DNA of 64,000 bases. It comes from Pararge aegeria (taxonomy: Eukaryota; Arthropoda; Insecta; Lepidoptera; Nymphalidae). The stretch lies in contig NW_024396996.1 in assembly GCF_905163445.1 (NCBI RefSeq), forward strand, positions 1 to 64,000. Direction: 5' to 3'. A program made the translations under genes and the position numbers. Shown here in pieces: positions 37,480 to 49,486 of the stretch (position 1 is its first letter; the number at the start of each line of letters is the position of its first letter). Under the pieces are notes generated by a model. That model ran no database searches and had not been told where the DNA came from. It saw only the letters and a program-made list of their open reading frames with translations.

Positions 37480-40400
37480 TCATTTAAGTACCTTGTGATA
37501 CACGACATTTTTTGTTTTATTATCAGGCGCAAAAACAAACAACGCAGATGGTCTTCCGACCCGTGAACATGCCACGTATAATTGACCATGGGAAAAACAT
37601 GAATGTTCTAGATTTAAACCACAAACTTTTAAGGATTGGCCTTGTGATTTGTTGATGGTCATGGCAAATGCAAGACGTATCGGAAATTGAAGTCTTTTAA
37701 ATTCAAACGGCATATCGGTTGGGATCATCGGTATCCTCGGAATGAGAACTTGCTCACCTTTGAATTTTCCTATCATTATCGTAGCGTAAATTACATTGTT
37801 CATCAATTTTCTAACCACCAAACGCGTACCGTTGCACAGTTTTGGTTGGTTTATGTTTCGAAGCATGATTACTACGGAGCCAACCTTTAGGCGTAAATTG
37901 TGCGGTGGTAAGCCAGGCACGTCCAAAGAGTTTAAAAATTCAATTGGATAGTTGGTGGCTTCATCTTCATTTGTGACGCAGTCAATAGATTTGAATGAAT
38001 GCATTGTTCCAATGATCTTATTTTGAATTATGTTGTTTAGGTCATCTACATCTTTATTCTTAGCCGCTAAAATTGCTCGCTCACTCATCCATTCATAATT
38101 TTTGTAGTTAGAAATAATTTCTGGAAATACATTGTTGATAAGTTCGTCTTTTGATGAGACAAAATTACAGAAATTATTTGGAAATGATATTAATCCGCTC
38201 GATTCATCGACAGGTACTTGACCATTACCGATAGTCAGCAATTGCTCCGAGAAATCTTCAGCAGATGTATCATTAAGCAATGCAACTCTCATGTTTGTTG
38301 TCAGTTGCAGTTTCTTCACATGGCGCCATAGATTTGACGATTTGAGGCAAGCGTTTATTTCGTCGGCAGCCGTAGATCTTGGAATTACTGGCAGTATTTG
38401 GCGGAAATCACCAGAAAGTAAAATCATTGCTCCTCCAAAACATCTCGAGTCATTGCGTAAATCTTTTAATGTTCGGTTAAGTGCTTCTAATGCACGTTTA
38501 TGCGCCATTGTGCATTCGTCCCAGATGATGATTTTCGATACCGCTAAAACTTTGGCCATTGCTGAGTGTTTTGCAATATTACACGTTGGTTCTTCAATAG
38601 TTTGAAGATTTAACGGTAATTTGAATGCTGAATGAGCCGTACGGCATCCTTCTAACAATGTGGCTGCTATTCCAGAAGAAGCAACTGCAACCGCTATGTT
38701 AGATCTCGCCCGAACAGTTGCTAAAACTAATGACATGAGGAATGTCTTGCCAGTTCCACCAGGGGCATCTAGGAAATATAAACCACCATTTTCATCATCG
38801 ATTGCCTTCATTAAAGTATCATAAACTTTCTTTTGTTGGTAATTCAACAGGGGTACATTCGTTTGAACTACTAAATCTAATTCCTGGTGATCATATTCAC
38901 GTTCCCGTTCCAATTCTCGATTAAATGCGTCATTCATTTCACGATATGGTGCTGGCATTCCTAACCTGATTAATAAATTACCGCACATGAGGTAACACAT
39001 ATCTTCGATCAAGAGTAAAGCACGATTATGTATCTCCTCATTCATCTCAATATCGTGATTTCTGGAACTGACACGAATTTGATGTAAAATATCTTCTGAC
39101 ATATTATCCTTGTATTTGTGCCACAGGTTACATGGGTTTGATGGAAAACATGTCGAAATTATGATAGCGAATAATGTGCGTATCTGACTTGGAGATGCAC
39201 AGATAATGGCTTCAGCGATTGTCGTATCCCAATGACTATCGTTTTCTAATAACTTCAATTCTTCACATGCAGCACGATATGTTGGGAATATTACACCATT
39301 AACAGTTCGTAGTGACTCAAATGACGTTGGCCCACGCACATTTACCAGCAACAACCGCAAATAGAAACATTCATTATTCTTTGGATGAACTGTATACATA
39401 CGACCAAGAGCATCAGTAGAACGCACATCTGGATACCCAGGAACCGCATCGCCTTGCTTCCGTCTTTGAAAATTCTTCGATGAAGCATTCCAAGTATAAT
39501 AACGTGGCATCTCCGAGTAAAGCAAAGTTCGTGCAAACTGATCGCTTTGGCAGATTGCAAAAAAACTGGTCAATGTAGTTGCTGGAGGTGTTTCAGCACG
39601 TTGCGTAGCATTCGAAGCCGTGAAATATACTCGTTGACCATTCTCCAGATGCACCGCCAAATGCGTAACAGTAGGATGACGTTCGTGAATGGGAAATGCG
39701 AATATACGCCAAATCGCTTCATTACAGTTCACATAACGACCAACTTGATAGCGTGAAATTTCATCGTTGGTATTCGAGGATTGCAATCCAAAAACCGCCA
39801 TATCACTGCCTTTCGTGACATATTTGCAAATATATTTTATGGACTTAACTGAATTGCAGTATTCAACGTTGCAATGTGTCTTGAACGATTTAGAAATAAG
39901 TGGCGAATATGGAACAATCCAACTGTTGTCGACAACGAAATCCATTCTTTTCACTTTCGTTGTGACAGTTCGACCGTTGTCATCTGGTGATCGACGCCGA
40001 TACAGCGGATAACCATCATTGCCAGTGACAGTCTCCGCCGTTAATTTCCGTGGATATCGTTTAGAGCACTTTCCATCGACCATGCAAGGTGATTGGGGAT
40101 TGATGGCACCACACGGTCCATGAATCATATTAGTAGTAACAACATCATGTAGGTCTGGATCGACTTCATAATCAGGAATCTCAGCACATATGATATCATC
40201 TATTTGGTCAGGCTGAATTCTTTCCACTAACCAAATAAGAATGTGTGCGTGCGGCAGGCCTCGCTTTTGCCATTCGATTGAATACATCCAGCATCGAGTA
40301 TCTCCAAAGACGCGTTGTTTAACAATAAAGTTCATCAGGGACCGAATTTTTTGCCTGAATATACGTGCTGTGATGTCGTGTCTATCACTTGATGTTTGTC

Positions 40401-40811
40401 CGGGAAGCAGCAATTGAGTAATTTCTATCCATTTTGGATTACAGGTAAAAGTAATAAAGAGATCGGGCCGACCGTAATGACGAACATATGTCATTGCATC
40501 TTGTGCATATTCATGCATATGACGTGGACTACCAATGTATGTCGCCGGCAGAATAGTTAATCGACCAATATTAGCTGCATTTCCTTCAGTATTAACTGCA
40601 TCACGTAAATGGATGTACTCCTCAGAACGCAGTTTGGCTTGGTTCAACCTAATGAATGTTAAACGTTCCGTTTCTATTTTTACATACATGTCAACGCAAT
40701 ACTGCTGAAACAATCGACGAAACCGCAGCAAATAGTTGTCAGCATTTTGACGAATCATCAAACGATATGCGTAATAATTCATTGAGCTAACTTTCTTTGT
40801 AGTTTCTTCAC
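37480..40811 (-). CDS. Helitron RepHel exon 3: Rep (HUH, two-tyrosine) and Pif1-like helicase
   Basis: Open from the acceptor at 40811 to TAA at 37480, 1109 residues. The frame stays open to an ATG at 40851, but its first 13 codons are intronic; numbering below counts from that ATG. Rep nuclease motifs: FITFTCNPKW (132-141), the HUH histidines H201 and H203 in GLPHAHILIW, and KYICKYVTKG with tyrosines Y340 and Y344. Pif1-like SF1 helicase: Walker A GGTGKT (698-703), Walker B IIIWDEC (774-780), LLSGDFRQILPVI (811-823), LTTNMR (850-855), TINKSQGQS (1065-1073) and YVACSRV (1092-1098). All key residues are present, with no internal stop. The Rep part nicks and rejoins single strands, and the helicase unwinds DNA during Helitron transposition. 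Whether a full-length transcript links it to exons 1 and 2 is unclear because of the stop at the end of exon 2. Confidence 0.93.
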
Positions 40812-40937
40812 CTGAAATTAAAAATTTGATAATTAACCATTTCAAAGGCAAATTTTAAAGGCAAACAATACAGACATTAACCATTTTTTTAATAAGCATT
40901 ATTTTAAATCAGTGTCTTTCACAAATAAATGAAATAA
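40812..40937 (-). other. RepHel intron 2 region or degraded exon-exon link
   Basis: 126 bp between the exon 2 stop and a good acceptor (TTTTTAATTTCAG|GTGAAG) that opens exon 3 in phase 1. Candidate donors (GTGAAAG at about 40917, GTTAAT at about 40874) lie beyond the stop, so I cannot define a clean intron. It contains stops in the frame of exon 2. Confidence 0.55.
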
Positions 40938-41402
40938 TTATCCATCTTCTCCTTGCCAAAACATCAGCGGGTATTGCAATGTGTCATATGATCGATGAGT
41001 TTCAGATATTTGTTGCAGTTGCCCAGTATCGCGACGTGTAAGCACAATATCGCGTTTTTCCAATTGTTCACCAACAATCAGGATGGCAACTTCGTCTACT
41101 GTTGGAGCATTAAATGTCCTTTCGTGTGTTCCAGATGGTCGTTTATCTGCTTTGATAACAACTTTATAGTCATCACTTGGCATGCGCTCTAAAGCACTCT
41201 TAAACAACCTGACCAACGCATGATGTTCATGAAGCAGACACTGCAAGTCTTGAAGAATTGCTCGCTTCATTCCTGCATTGATCTCTAGGCGTCGATCAAG
41301 TTGTTCTTCCATGTTGCCCATGAAATATATTTGTAAAAATTTATTCTGTGTATCTTCGAAAGGTAGTAATGATCCAATTCGATGATGAATCTGTCCTTGT
41401 AT
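40938..41402 (-). CDS. Helitron RepHel exon 2: pre-Rep region, ends at a stop codon
   Basis: 154 codons plus TAA. It begins at the acceptor (IQGQIHHRIGSLLP) and continues through FLQIYFMGN, EEQLDRR, NAPTVDEVAILIVGEQ and HRSYDTLQYPLMFWQGEDG, all typical of the Helitron helitron-like N domain. The methionine at 41321 lies inside the exon and is not the true start, because 27 conserved in-frame codons precede it. The frame closes with TAA immediately after GEDG, with no GT donor between GEDG and the stop. In related proteins the chain continues here, so this is either a point nonsense mutation or an unrecognised splice. If read as is, the product would be a 353-residue fragment lacking Rep and helicase. 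Confidence 0.8.
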   Translation of the reverse strand: MQGQIHHRIGSLLPFEDTQNKFLQIYFMGNMEEQLDRRLEINAGMKRAILQDLQCLLHEHHALVRLFKSALERMPSDDYKVVIKADKRPSGTHERTFNAPTVDEVAILIVGEQLEKRDIVLTRRDTGQLQQISETHRSYDTLQYPLMFWQGEDG

Positions 41403-41556
41403 CTACAAAATAAAAACCAGACAGTATTAACTGGGTTATAAACACTTTTTTCGGTGGGAGAGTAGAGTTCAGAATTAGCAAATATACTACATAGGTACCA
41501 ATAGATAAAGTAAGTTATTCTTTAACTACATTCTATATAAGTACAAAAATAAATAC
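41403..41556 (-). other. RepHel intron 1 (154 bp)
   Basis: GTATTT donor and a TTTATTTTGTAG acceptor on the minus strand. It is phase 0 and joins two coding exons without changing frame. It shows the organism is eukaryotic with spliceosomal introns. Confidence 0.8.
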
Positions 41557-42153
41557 CTTAAATGTCGGATTAAATCCCCGTTCTTCGATAATATCTGCCC
41601 CAAATGACGTCATCTGGAAACAACCATTGTATTTTTGAGTATTTGCAAGAAAGTGGCGTGATTCTTGTGTTTCGCCACAAAGCAATGAATACAATGGCTC
41701 AGGTGGCGGAGTCAACAATGGCAATTTCACTTTACCATTAAGGCAGCATAATCCAGGCGTTTCTCCGGAAAACTTTAATGCACCACAATACTCGCAAACT
41801 ACGTCCATTTGCCCAATGCAAACGCTAGGATGCAAGCTGTAATCATTGCTGCAATCGTATTGAAACGCTGCTCGATTCAAATCAGCACTTGATAAATATC
41901 TTGTTCTGCGTCGCAAATTATCTATTTGTTGACCTCTGTTGTTCGCTCGACGATTCTGCATTGCCAACCGAGCTGTTTCACGGGCTGCTTCACTTTGCTC
42001 TCGTGATTGAGAAGCACGAAGTCGAGCCATACTATCGCGGCGCTGTTCACGTGCAATTTCTTGTTCTTCTTCAGTCCTTTCATTTGCAGTATTTCGTATT
42101 CTTCTTGCATCACGGCTTTGTCGGGAAAGATTCGATCGTCTTGGTCGCGGCAT
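41557..42153 (-). CDS. Helitron RepHel exon 1: N-terminal zinc-finger-like region
   Basis: 199 codons from ATG at 42153 to a phase-0 splice donor AAG|GTATTT at 41557/41556. Residues 10-80 are rich in Arg, Glu and Ala and probably helical or nucleic-acid binding. A cysteine cluster follows (C101, C112, C120-x-x-C123, C136-C137), the zinc-finger-like part seen before the Rep domain of animal Helitron proteins. The exon ends RGFNPTFK. The open frame continues 7 codons into the intron (VFIFVLI) and stops, which supports the donor. Joined to exon 2 it reads NPTFK-IQGQIHHRIGS, matching the usual continuous sequence in this protein family. No frameshift or stop is seen in the exon. Role: probably DNA recognition by the transposase. 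Confidence 0.85.
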
Positions 42154-42204
42154 TATTAATTAAACTTCACTTCACCTAAAAACTTAAATTTTTAACCATA
42201 CCGA

Positions 42205-42213
42205 GTTTTATAG
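42205..42213 (-). promoter_or_regulatory. Possible TATA box of the Helitron RepHel gene
   Basis: CTATAAAAC on the minus strand, about 52 nt before the ATG at 42153. The spacing fits a short 5' UTR. A second weaker TATA-like word (GTATAAAC) lies about 20 nt further upstream. Prediction from sequence only. Confidence 0.35.
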
Positions 42214-42573
42214 TTCACTTCACTGTTTATACGAATGGGCAATTGGGCAATAATGTTAATTATTTATTTAATAGAAATAGTTATATTATTGATTTCTTAC
42301 AAATATCAAATAGTCATCCATACGTCATTACATAGCTGTCATTATACGTCAATTTTGTTATTCCAAGTCTGATTCTTTTTTGTTATACCACGTTTTATAG
42401 TGACTGACGTTACATGTCAAGTCACACGGGAATGATGTCGAACGGGATAAAAAGTATCCTATGTCCTTCTCCTGGCTCTAAACTACCTCCCTGCCAATTT
42501 TCAGCTAAATCGGTTCAGCCGTTCTTGAGTTATAAGTGAAGTAACTAACACGACTTTCTTTTATATATATAGA
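42214..42573 (-). other. Helitron 5' non-coding end
   Basis: About 360 bp between the TATA-like word and the 5' terminus. It starts TCTATATATATAAAAG and contains GTTAGTTACTTCACTTATAA, then CTCAAGAACGGCTGAACCGA. This conserved-looking 5' end is shared by many insect Helitrons as I remember them. No ORF is present. Confidence 0.7.
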
Positions 42574-42607
42574 TTTATTAATGGTATTATTTTAATATCA
42601 TATCAAT

Positions 42608-44048
42608 ATTGTACCCCGCACAGGGGGGAGGTACGGGTAGGTAGTGACGAAAAATAACGATACGGGACTCTTACGAGGTCTCGCAATCGGAATGAGTACA
42701 CTTTAAATATTTTAACGAGGTAAAATTTAAGGGCATTGAGGGTCTGGTGCCAGTGGTGGTTGATTAGATCCACACACTATACTTTTTATAATTATGTGGC
42801 GTTATGTCTCTATAAAAGTGGTGGTCTTTTATTATGTTATTTATTAATGGTATTTTTTTAATATCATATCAATATTGTACCCCGCACGGGGGGAGGTAGG
42901 GGGGGGTAGGTAGTGACGAAAAATAACGATACGGGACTCTTACGAGGTCTCGTAATCGGAATGAGTTTCTGCGACTACCATTGTCTGTCGCGGGTAACGG
43001 GGAATCAGGGTTCGATTCCGGTGAGGGAGCCTGAGAAACTGCTACCACATCCAAGGAAGGCAGCAGGCGCGCAAATTACCCACTCCCTGCACGGGGGGGG
43101 AGGTACGGGTAGGTAGTGACGAAAAATAACGATACGGGACTCTTACGAGGGCCCGTCATCGAATAATCAATACACGAACTGCCCACACACTTGTAAATAT
43201 AGACGCGCAAGATCGTTACACGAACCGCTTACCATTATAGTAAACTACTATGCAAACACACATAACATATACGCAATAAGAGAACTTTAAATTGGAGATT
43301 TTACCCTACCACACCCGTCTGTCTCATTCTGAAAACTATTCAAAATAATTGCTATTTTTCATTCTCATTCAAATATAAATAATATTAAATAATATATAAT
43401 TTTTGACTGAACTGAACCCAAGTGCCCGGCCTGTGGCCGGGCACCCCTCGTATTCATGTTCTAACCTAACCTAACCTAAATCTAGTTTTGACACCTTTAG
43501 ACTTTAGATTCAAGATTTAATGTGAATATATGCATTAATAAAAACTCATTACTATTTTAATACTAGTTATGCTGCTGTTGATGCACTGATGAAAGCCAGA
43601 TAGCTAGATCAGTGTTTAGTTAGTCGTAGTTGCCGGTGGGCTGAGGTCTAAAGGAATCCAAACTAGTTTTAAAAGGTTTGGATAGGTTAGGTTAGGTTAG
43701 AACATGAATAAGACGGGTGCCCGGCCGCAGGCCGGTCACTTAGGTTCAGTTCCGTTTAAAAAAAAAAACAAAAAACAAAACGTACCAATACAAAGTACTC
43801 TTATTCATATTAGAAGATATTGTAAAATAACAATTAATTTAATTTTTTTTTTTTTTTTCACTTACACATTAGGCCCGTCGCGCCGCGCCACTACTATATG
43901 GGGCGAAGGTGCGAAGTCGACGGCGACGACAAAGTACCGAGTCTAAGGAGACTGATGGCGGCGCCACACAGTGGCGTTATGTCTCTATAAAAGTGGTGGT
44001 CTTTTATTATGTTATTTATTAATGGTATTATTTTAATATCATATCAAT
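42608..44048 (+). repeat. Satellite unit 26 (standard)
   Basis: 1441 bp and the first complete unit after the Helitron. It has the mixed pair gcgcaaatt and gagggcccgtc. The private variant aataatattaaataat lies near the end of C. Confidence 0.95.
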
Positions 44049-45492
44049 ATTGTACCCCGCACAGGGGGGAGGTACGGGTAGGTAGTGACGAAAAATAACG
44101 ATACGGGACTCTTACGAGGTCTCGCAATCGGAATGAGTACACTTTAAATATTTTAACGAGGTAAAATTTAAGGGCATTGAGGGTCTGGTGCCAGTGGTGG
44201 TTGATTAGATCCACACACTATACTTTTTATAATTATGTGGCGTTATGTCTCTATAAAAGTGGTGGTCTTTTATTATGTTATTTATTAATGGTATTTTTTT
44301 AATATCATATCAATATTGTACCCCGCACGGGGGGAGGTAGGGGGGGGTAGGTAGTGACGAAAAATAACGATACGGGACTCTTACGAGGTCTCGTAATCGG
44401 AATGAGTTTCTGCGACTACCATTGTCTGTCGCGGGTAACGGGGAATCAGGGTTCGATTCCGGTGAGGGAGCCTGAGAAACTGCTACCACATCCAAGGAAG
44501 GCAGCAGGCGCGCAAATTACCCACTCCCTGCACGGGGGGGGAGGTACGGGTAGGTAGTGACGAAAAATAACGATACGGGACTCTTACGAGGTCCCGTCAT
44601 CGAATAATCAATACACGAACTGCCCACACACTTGTAAATATAGACGCGCAAGATCGTTACACGAACCGCTTACCATTATAGTAAACTACTATGCAAACAC
44701 ACATAACATATACGCAATAAGAGAACTTTAAATTGGAGATTTTACCCTACCACACCCGTCTGTCTCATTCTGAAAACTATTCAAAATAATTGCTATTTTT
44801 CATTCTCATTCAAATATAAATAATAGTAAATAATATATAATTTTTGACTGAACTGAACCCAAGTGCCCGGCCTGTGGCCGGGCACCCCTCGTATTCATGT
44901 TCTAACCTAACCTAACCTAAATCTAGTTTTGACACCTTTAGACTTTAGATTCAAGATTTAATGTGAATATATGCATTAATAAAAACTCATTACTATTTTA
45001 ATACTAGTTATGCTGCTGTTGATGCACTGATGAAAGCCAGATAGCTAGATCAGTGTTTAGTTAGTCGTAGTTGCCGGTGGGCTGAGGTCTAAAGGAATCC
45101 AAACTAGTTTTAAAAGGTTTGGATAGGTTAGGTTAGGTTAGAACATGAATAAGACGGGTGCCCGGCCGCAGGCCGGTCACTTAGGTTCAGTTCCGTTTAA
45201 AAAAAAAAAAACAAAAAACAAAACGTACCAATACAAAGTACTCTTATTCATATTAGAAGATATTGTAAAATAACAATTAATTTAATTTTTTTTTTTTTTT
45301 TTCACTTACACATTAGGCCCGTCGCGCCGCGCCACTACTATATGGGGCGAAGGTGCGAAGTCGACGGCGACGACAAAGTACCGAGTCTAAGGAGACTGAT
45401 GGCGGCGCCACACAGTGGCGTTATGTCTCTATAAAAGTGGTGGTCTTTTATTATGTTATTTATTAATGGTATTATTTTAATATCATATCAAT
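44049..45492 (+). repeat. Satellite unit 27 (standard)
   Basis: 1444 bp with B at 44315. It has the gcgcaaatt and gaggtcccgtc pair. Confidence 0.95.
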
Positions 45493-48045
45493 ATTGTACC
45501 CCGCACAGGGGGGAGGTACGGGTAGGTAGTGACGAAAAATAACGATACGGGACTCTTACGAGGTCTCGCAATCGGAATGAGTACACTTTAAATATTTTAA
45601 CGAGGTAAAATTTAAGGGCATTGAGGGTCTGGTGCCAGTGGTGGTTGATTAGATCCACACACTATACTTTTTATAATTATGTGGCGTTATGTCTCTATAA
45701 AAGTGGTGGTCTTTTATTATGTTATTTATTAATGGTATTTTTTTAATATCATATCAATATTGTACCCCGCACGGGGGGTGGTAGGGGGGTAGGTAGTGAC
45801 GAAAAATAACGATACGGGACTCTTACGAGGTCTCGTAATCGGAATGAGTTTCTGCGACTACCATTGTCTGTCGCGGGTAACGGGGAATCAGGGTTCGATT
45901 CCGGTGAGGGAGCCTGAGAAACTGCTACCACATCCAAGGAAGGCAGCAGGCGCGCAAATTACCCACTCCCTGCACGGGGGGGGAGGTACGGGTAGGTAGT
46001 GACGAAAAATAACGATACGGGACTCTTACGAGGGCCCGTCATCGAATAATCAATACACGAACTGCCCACATACTTGTAAATATAGACGCGCAAGATCGTT
46101 ACACGAACCGCTTACCATTATAGTAAACTACTATGCAAACACACATAACATATACGCAATAAGAGAACTTTAAATTGGAGATTTTACCCTACCACACCCG
46201 TCTGTCTCATTCTGAAAACTATTCAAAATAATTGCTATTTTTCATTCTCATTCAAATATAAATAATAGTAAATAATATATAATATATAATGTGGTCTTTT
46301 ATTATGTTATTTATTAATGGTATTTTTTTAATATCATATCAATATTGTACCCCGCACGGGGGGAGGTAGGGGGGGGTAGGTAGTGACGAAAAATAACGAT
46401 ACGGGACTCTTACGAGGTCTCGTAATCGGAATGAGTTTCTGCGACTACCATTGTCTGTCGCGGGTAACGGGGAATCAGGGTTCGATTCCGGTGAGGGAGC
46501 CTGAGAAACTGCTACCACATCCAAGGAAGGCAGCAGGCGCGCAAATTACCCACTCCCTGCACGGGGGGGGAGGTACGGGTAGGTAGTGACGAAAAATAAC
46601 GATACGGGACTCTTACGAGGGCCCGTCATCGAATAATCAATACACGAACTGCCCACACACTTGTAAATATAGACGCGCAAGATCGTTACACGAACCGCTT
46701 ACCATTATAGTAAACTACTATGCAAACACACATAACATATACGCAATAAGAGAACTTTAAATTGGAGATTTTACCCTACCACACCCGTCTGTCTCATTCT
46801 GAAAACTATTCAAAATAATTGCTATTTTTCATTCTCATTCAAATATAAATAATAGTAAATAATATATAATATATAATGTGGTCTTTTATTATGTTATTTA
46901 TTAATGGTATTTTTTTAATATCATATCAATATTGTACCCCGCACGGGGGGAGGTAGGGGGGGGTAGGTAGTGACGAAAAATAACGATACGGGACTCTTAC
47001 GAGGTCTCGTAATCGGAATGAGTTTCTGCGACTACCATTGTCTGTCGCGGGTAACGGGGAATCAGGGTTCGATTCCGGTGAGGGAGCCTGAGAAACTGCT
47101 ACCACATCCAAGGAAGGCAGCAGGCGCGCAAATTACCCACTCCCTGCACGGGGGGGGAGGTACGGGTAGGTAGTGACGAAAAATAACGATACGGGACTCT
47201 TACGAGGTCCCGTCATCGAATAATCAATACACGAACTGCCCACACACTTGTAAATATAGACGCGCAAGATCGTTACACGAACCGCTTACCATTATAGTAA
47301 ACTACTATGCAAACACACATAACATATACGCAATAAGAGAACTTTAAATTGGAGATTTTACCCTACCACACCCGTCTGTCTCATTCTGAAAACTATTCAA
47401 AATAATTGCTATTTTTCATTCTCATTCAAATATAAATAATAGTAAATAATATATAATTTTTGACTGAACTGAACCCAAGTGCCCGGCCTGTGGCCGGGCA
47501 CCCCTCGTATTCATGTTCTAACCTAACCTAACCTAAATCTAGTTTTGACACCTTTAGACTTTAGATTCAAGATTTAATGTGAATATATGCATTAATAAAA
47601 ACTCATTACTATTTTAATACTAGTTATGCTGCTGTTGATGCACTGATGAAAGCCAGATAGCTAGATCAGTGTTTAGTTAGTCGTAGTTGCCGGTGGGCTG
47701 AGGTCTAAAGGAATCCAAACTAGTTTTAAAAGGTTTGGATAGGTTAGGTTAGGTTAGAACATGAATAAGACGGGTGCCCGGCCGCAGGCCGGTCACTTAG
47801 GTTCAGTTCCGTTTAAAAAAAAAAAAACAATAATTTAATTTTTTTTTTTTTTTTTCACTTACACATTAGGCCCGTCGCGCCGCGCCACTACTATATGGGG
47901 CGAAGGTGCGAAGTCGACGGCGACGACAAAGTACCGAGTCTAAGGAGACTGATGGCGGCGCCACACAGTGGCGTTATGTCTCTATAAAAGTGGTGGTCTT
48001 TTATTATGTTATTTATTAATGGTATTATTTTAATATCATATCAAT
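45493..48045 (+). repeat. Compound satellite unit 28 (A-B-C, B-C, B-C-D-E)
   Basis: Two successive truncated subunits of 587 bp use the same C-to-A-tail junction as units 4 and 9 (at about 46282-46291 and 46870-46878); short subunits begin at 46344 and 46931. The last E has the 63-bp deletion (near 47830). The first B head reads ggggggtggtagggggg, a variant shared with units 34 and 36. Confidence 0.93.
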
Positions 48046-49486
48046 ATTGTACCCCGCACAGGGGGGAGGTACGGGTAGGTAGTGACGAAAAATAACGATA
48101 CGGGACTCTTACGAGGTCTCGCAATCGGAATGAGTACACTTTAAATATTTTAACGAGGTAAAATTAAAGGGCATTGAGGGTCTGGTGCCAGTGGTGGTTG
48201 ATTAGATCCACACACTATACTTTTTATAATTATGTGGCGTTATGTCTCTATAAAAGTGGTGGTCTTTTATTATGTTATTTATTAATGGTATTTTTTTAAT
48301 ATCATATCAATATTGTACCCCGCACGGGGGGAGGTAGGGGGGTAGGTAGTGACGAAAAATAACGATACGGGACTCTTACGAGGTCTCGTAATCGGAATGA
48401 GTTTCTGCGACTGCCATTGTCTGTCGCGGGTAACGGGGAATCAGGGTTCGATTCCGGTGAGGGAGCCTGAGAAACTGCTACCACATCCAAGGAAGGCAGC
48501 AGGCGCGCAAATTACCCACTCCCTGCACGGGGGGGGAGGTACGGGTAGGTAGTGATGAAAAATAACGATACGGGACTCTTACGAGGTCCCGTCATCGAAT
48601 AATCAATACACGAACTGCCCACACACTTGTAAATATAGACGCGCAAGATCGTTACACGAACCGCTTACCATTATAGTAAACTACTATGCAAACACACATA
48701 ACATATACGCAATAAGAGAACTTTAAATTGGAGATTTTACCCTACCACACCCGTCTGTCTCATTCTGAAAACTATTCAAAATAATTGCTATTTTTCATTC
48801 TCATTCAAATATAAATAATAGTAAATAATATATAATTTTTGACTGAACTGAACCCAAGTGCCCGGCCTGTGGCCGGGCACCCCTCGTATTCATGTTCTAA
48901 CCTAACCTAACCTAAATCTAGTTTTGACACCTTTAGACTTTAGATTCAAGATTTAATGTGAATATATGCATTAATAAAAACTCATTACTATTTTAATACT
49001 AGTTATGCTGCTGTTGATGCACTGATGAAAGCCAGATAGCTAGATCAGTGTTTAGTTAGTCGTAGTTGCCGGTGGGCTGAGGTCTAAAGGAATCCAAACT
49101 AGTTTTAAAAGGTTTGGATAGGTTAGGTTAGGTTAGAACATGAATAAGACGGGTGCCCGGCCGCAGGCCGGTCACTTAGGTTCAGTTCCGTTTAAAAAAA
49201 AAAAACAAAAAACAAAACGTACCAATACAAAGTACTCTTATTCATATTAGAAGATATTGTAAAATAACAATTAATTTAATTTTTTTTTTTTTTTTTCACT
49301 TACACATTAGGCCCGTCGCGCCGCGCCACTACTATATGGGGCGAAGGTGCGAAGTCGACGGCGACGACAAAGTAACGAGTCTAAGGAGACTGATGGCGGC
49401 GCCACACAGTGGCGTTATGTCTCTATAAAAGTGGTGGTCTTTTATTATGTTATTTATTAATGGTATTATTTTAATATCATATTAAT
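48046..49486 (+). repeat. Satellite unit 29 (standard)
   Basis: 1441 bp. Private variants include gactgccattg and tagtgatgaaaa in B and aaagtaacgag in E. Confidence 0.95.

Larger units (their letters stand above)
37338..42573 (-). mobile_element. Autonomous Helitron (RepHel) insertion, near complete
   Basis: Read on the minus strand, the element begins TCTATATATATAAAAG at 42573 and ends GGGTCAGCTAG at 37338. That is the 5' TC and 3' CTRR pattern of Helitrons. It is flanked by A on the 5' side (42574) and T on the 3' side (37337), the canonical AT target, with no target-site duplication. Joining the flanks (tatgtta plus tttattaatgg) recreates exactly the uninterrupted satellite sequence of the neighbouring units. 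A subterminal hairpin lies at 37349-37366. The inside carries one RepHel gene in at least three exons on the minus strand. Helitrons move by rolling-circle or peel-and-paste replication using HUH nuclease and helicase activities. Only one of about 40 units holds it, so it arrived after the array was amplified. Confidence 0.97.
35930..42607 (+). repeat. Satellite unit 25, interrupted by the Helitron
   Basis: A-B-C-D-E runs to 37337, then a 5236-bp Helitron (37338-42573), then the last 34 bp of the unit. Without the insert it is 1442 bp, a standard length. B starts at 36196. Confidence 0.95.

Noticed and set aside
39342..39560. 72-codon minus-strand open frame within RepHel exon 3, and the 63-codon one at 41922-42113
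   Set aside because: Out-of-frame shadows of conserved RepHel coding sequence on the same strand.
37687..40012. Plus-strand open frames inside the Helitron (for example 38291-38605 and 39767-40012)
   Set aside because: They are antisense shadows of the RepHel exon 3 coding sequence.
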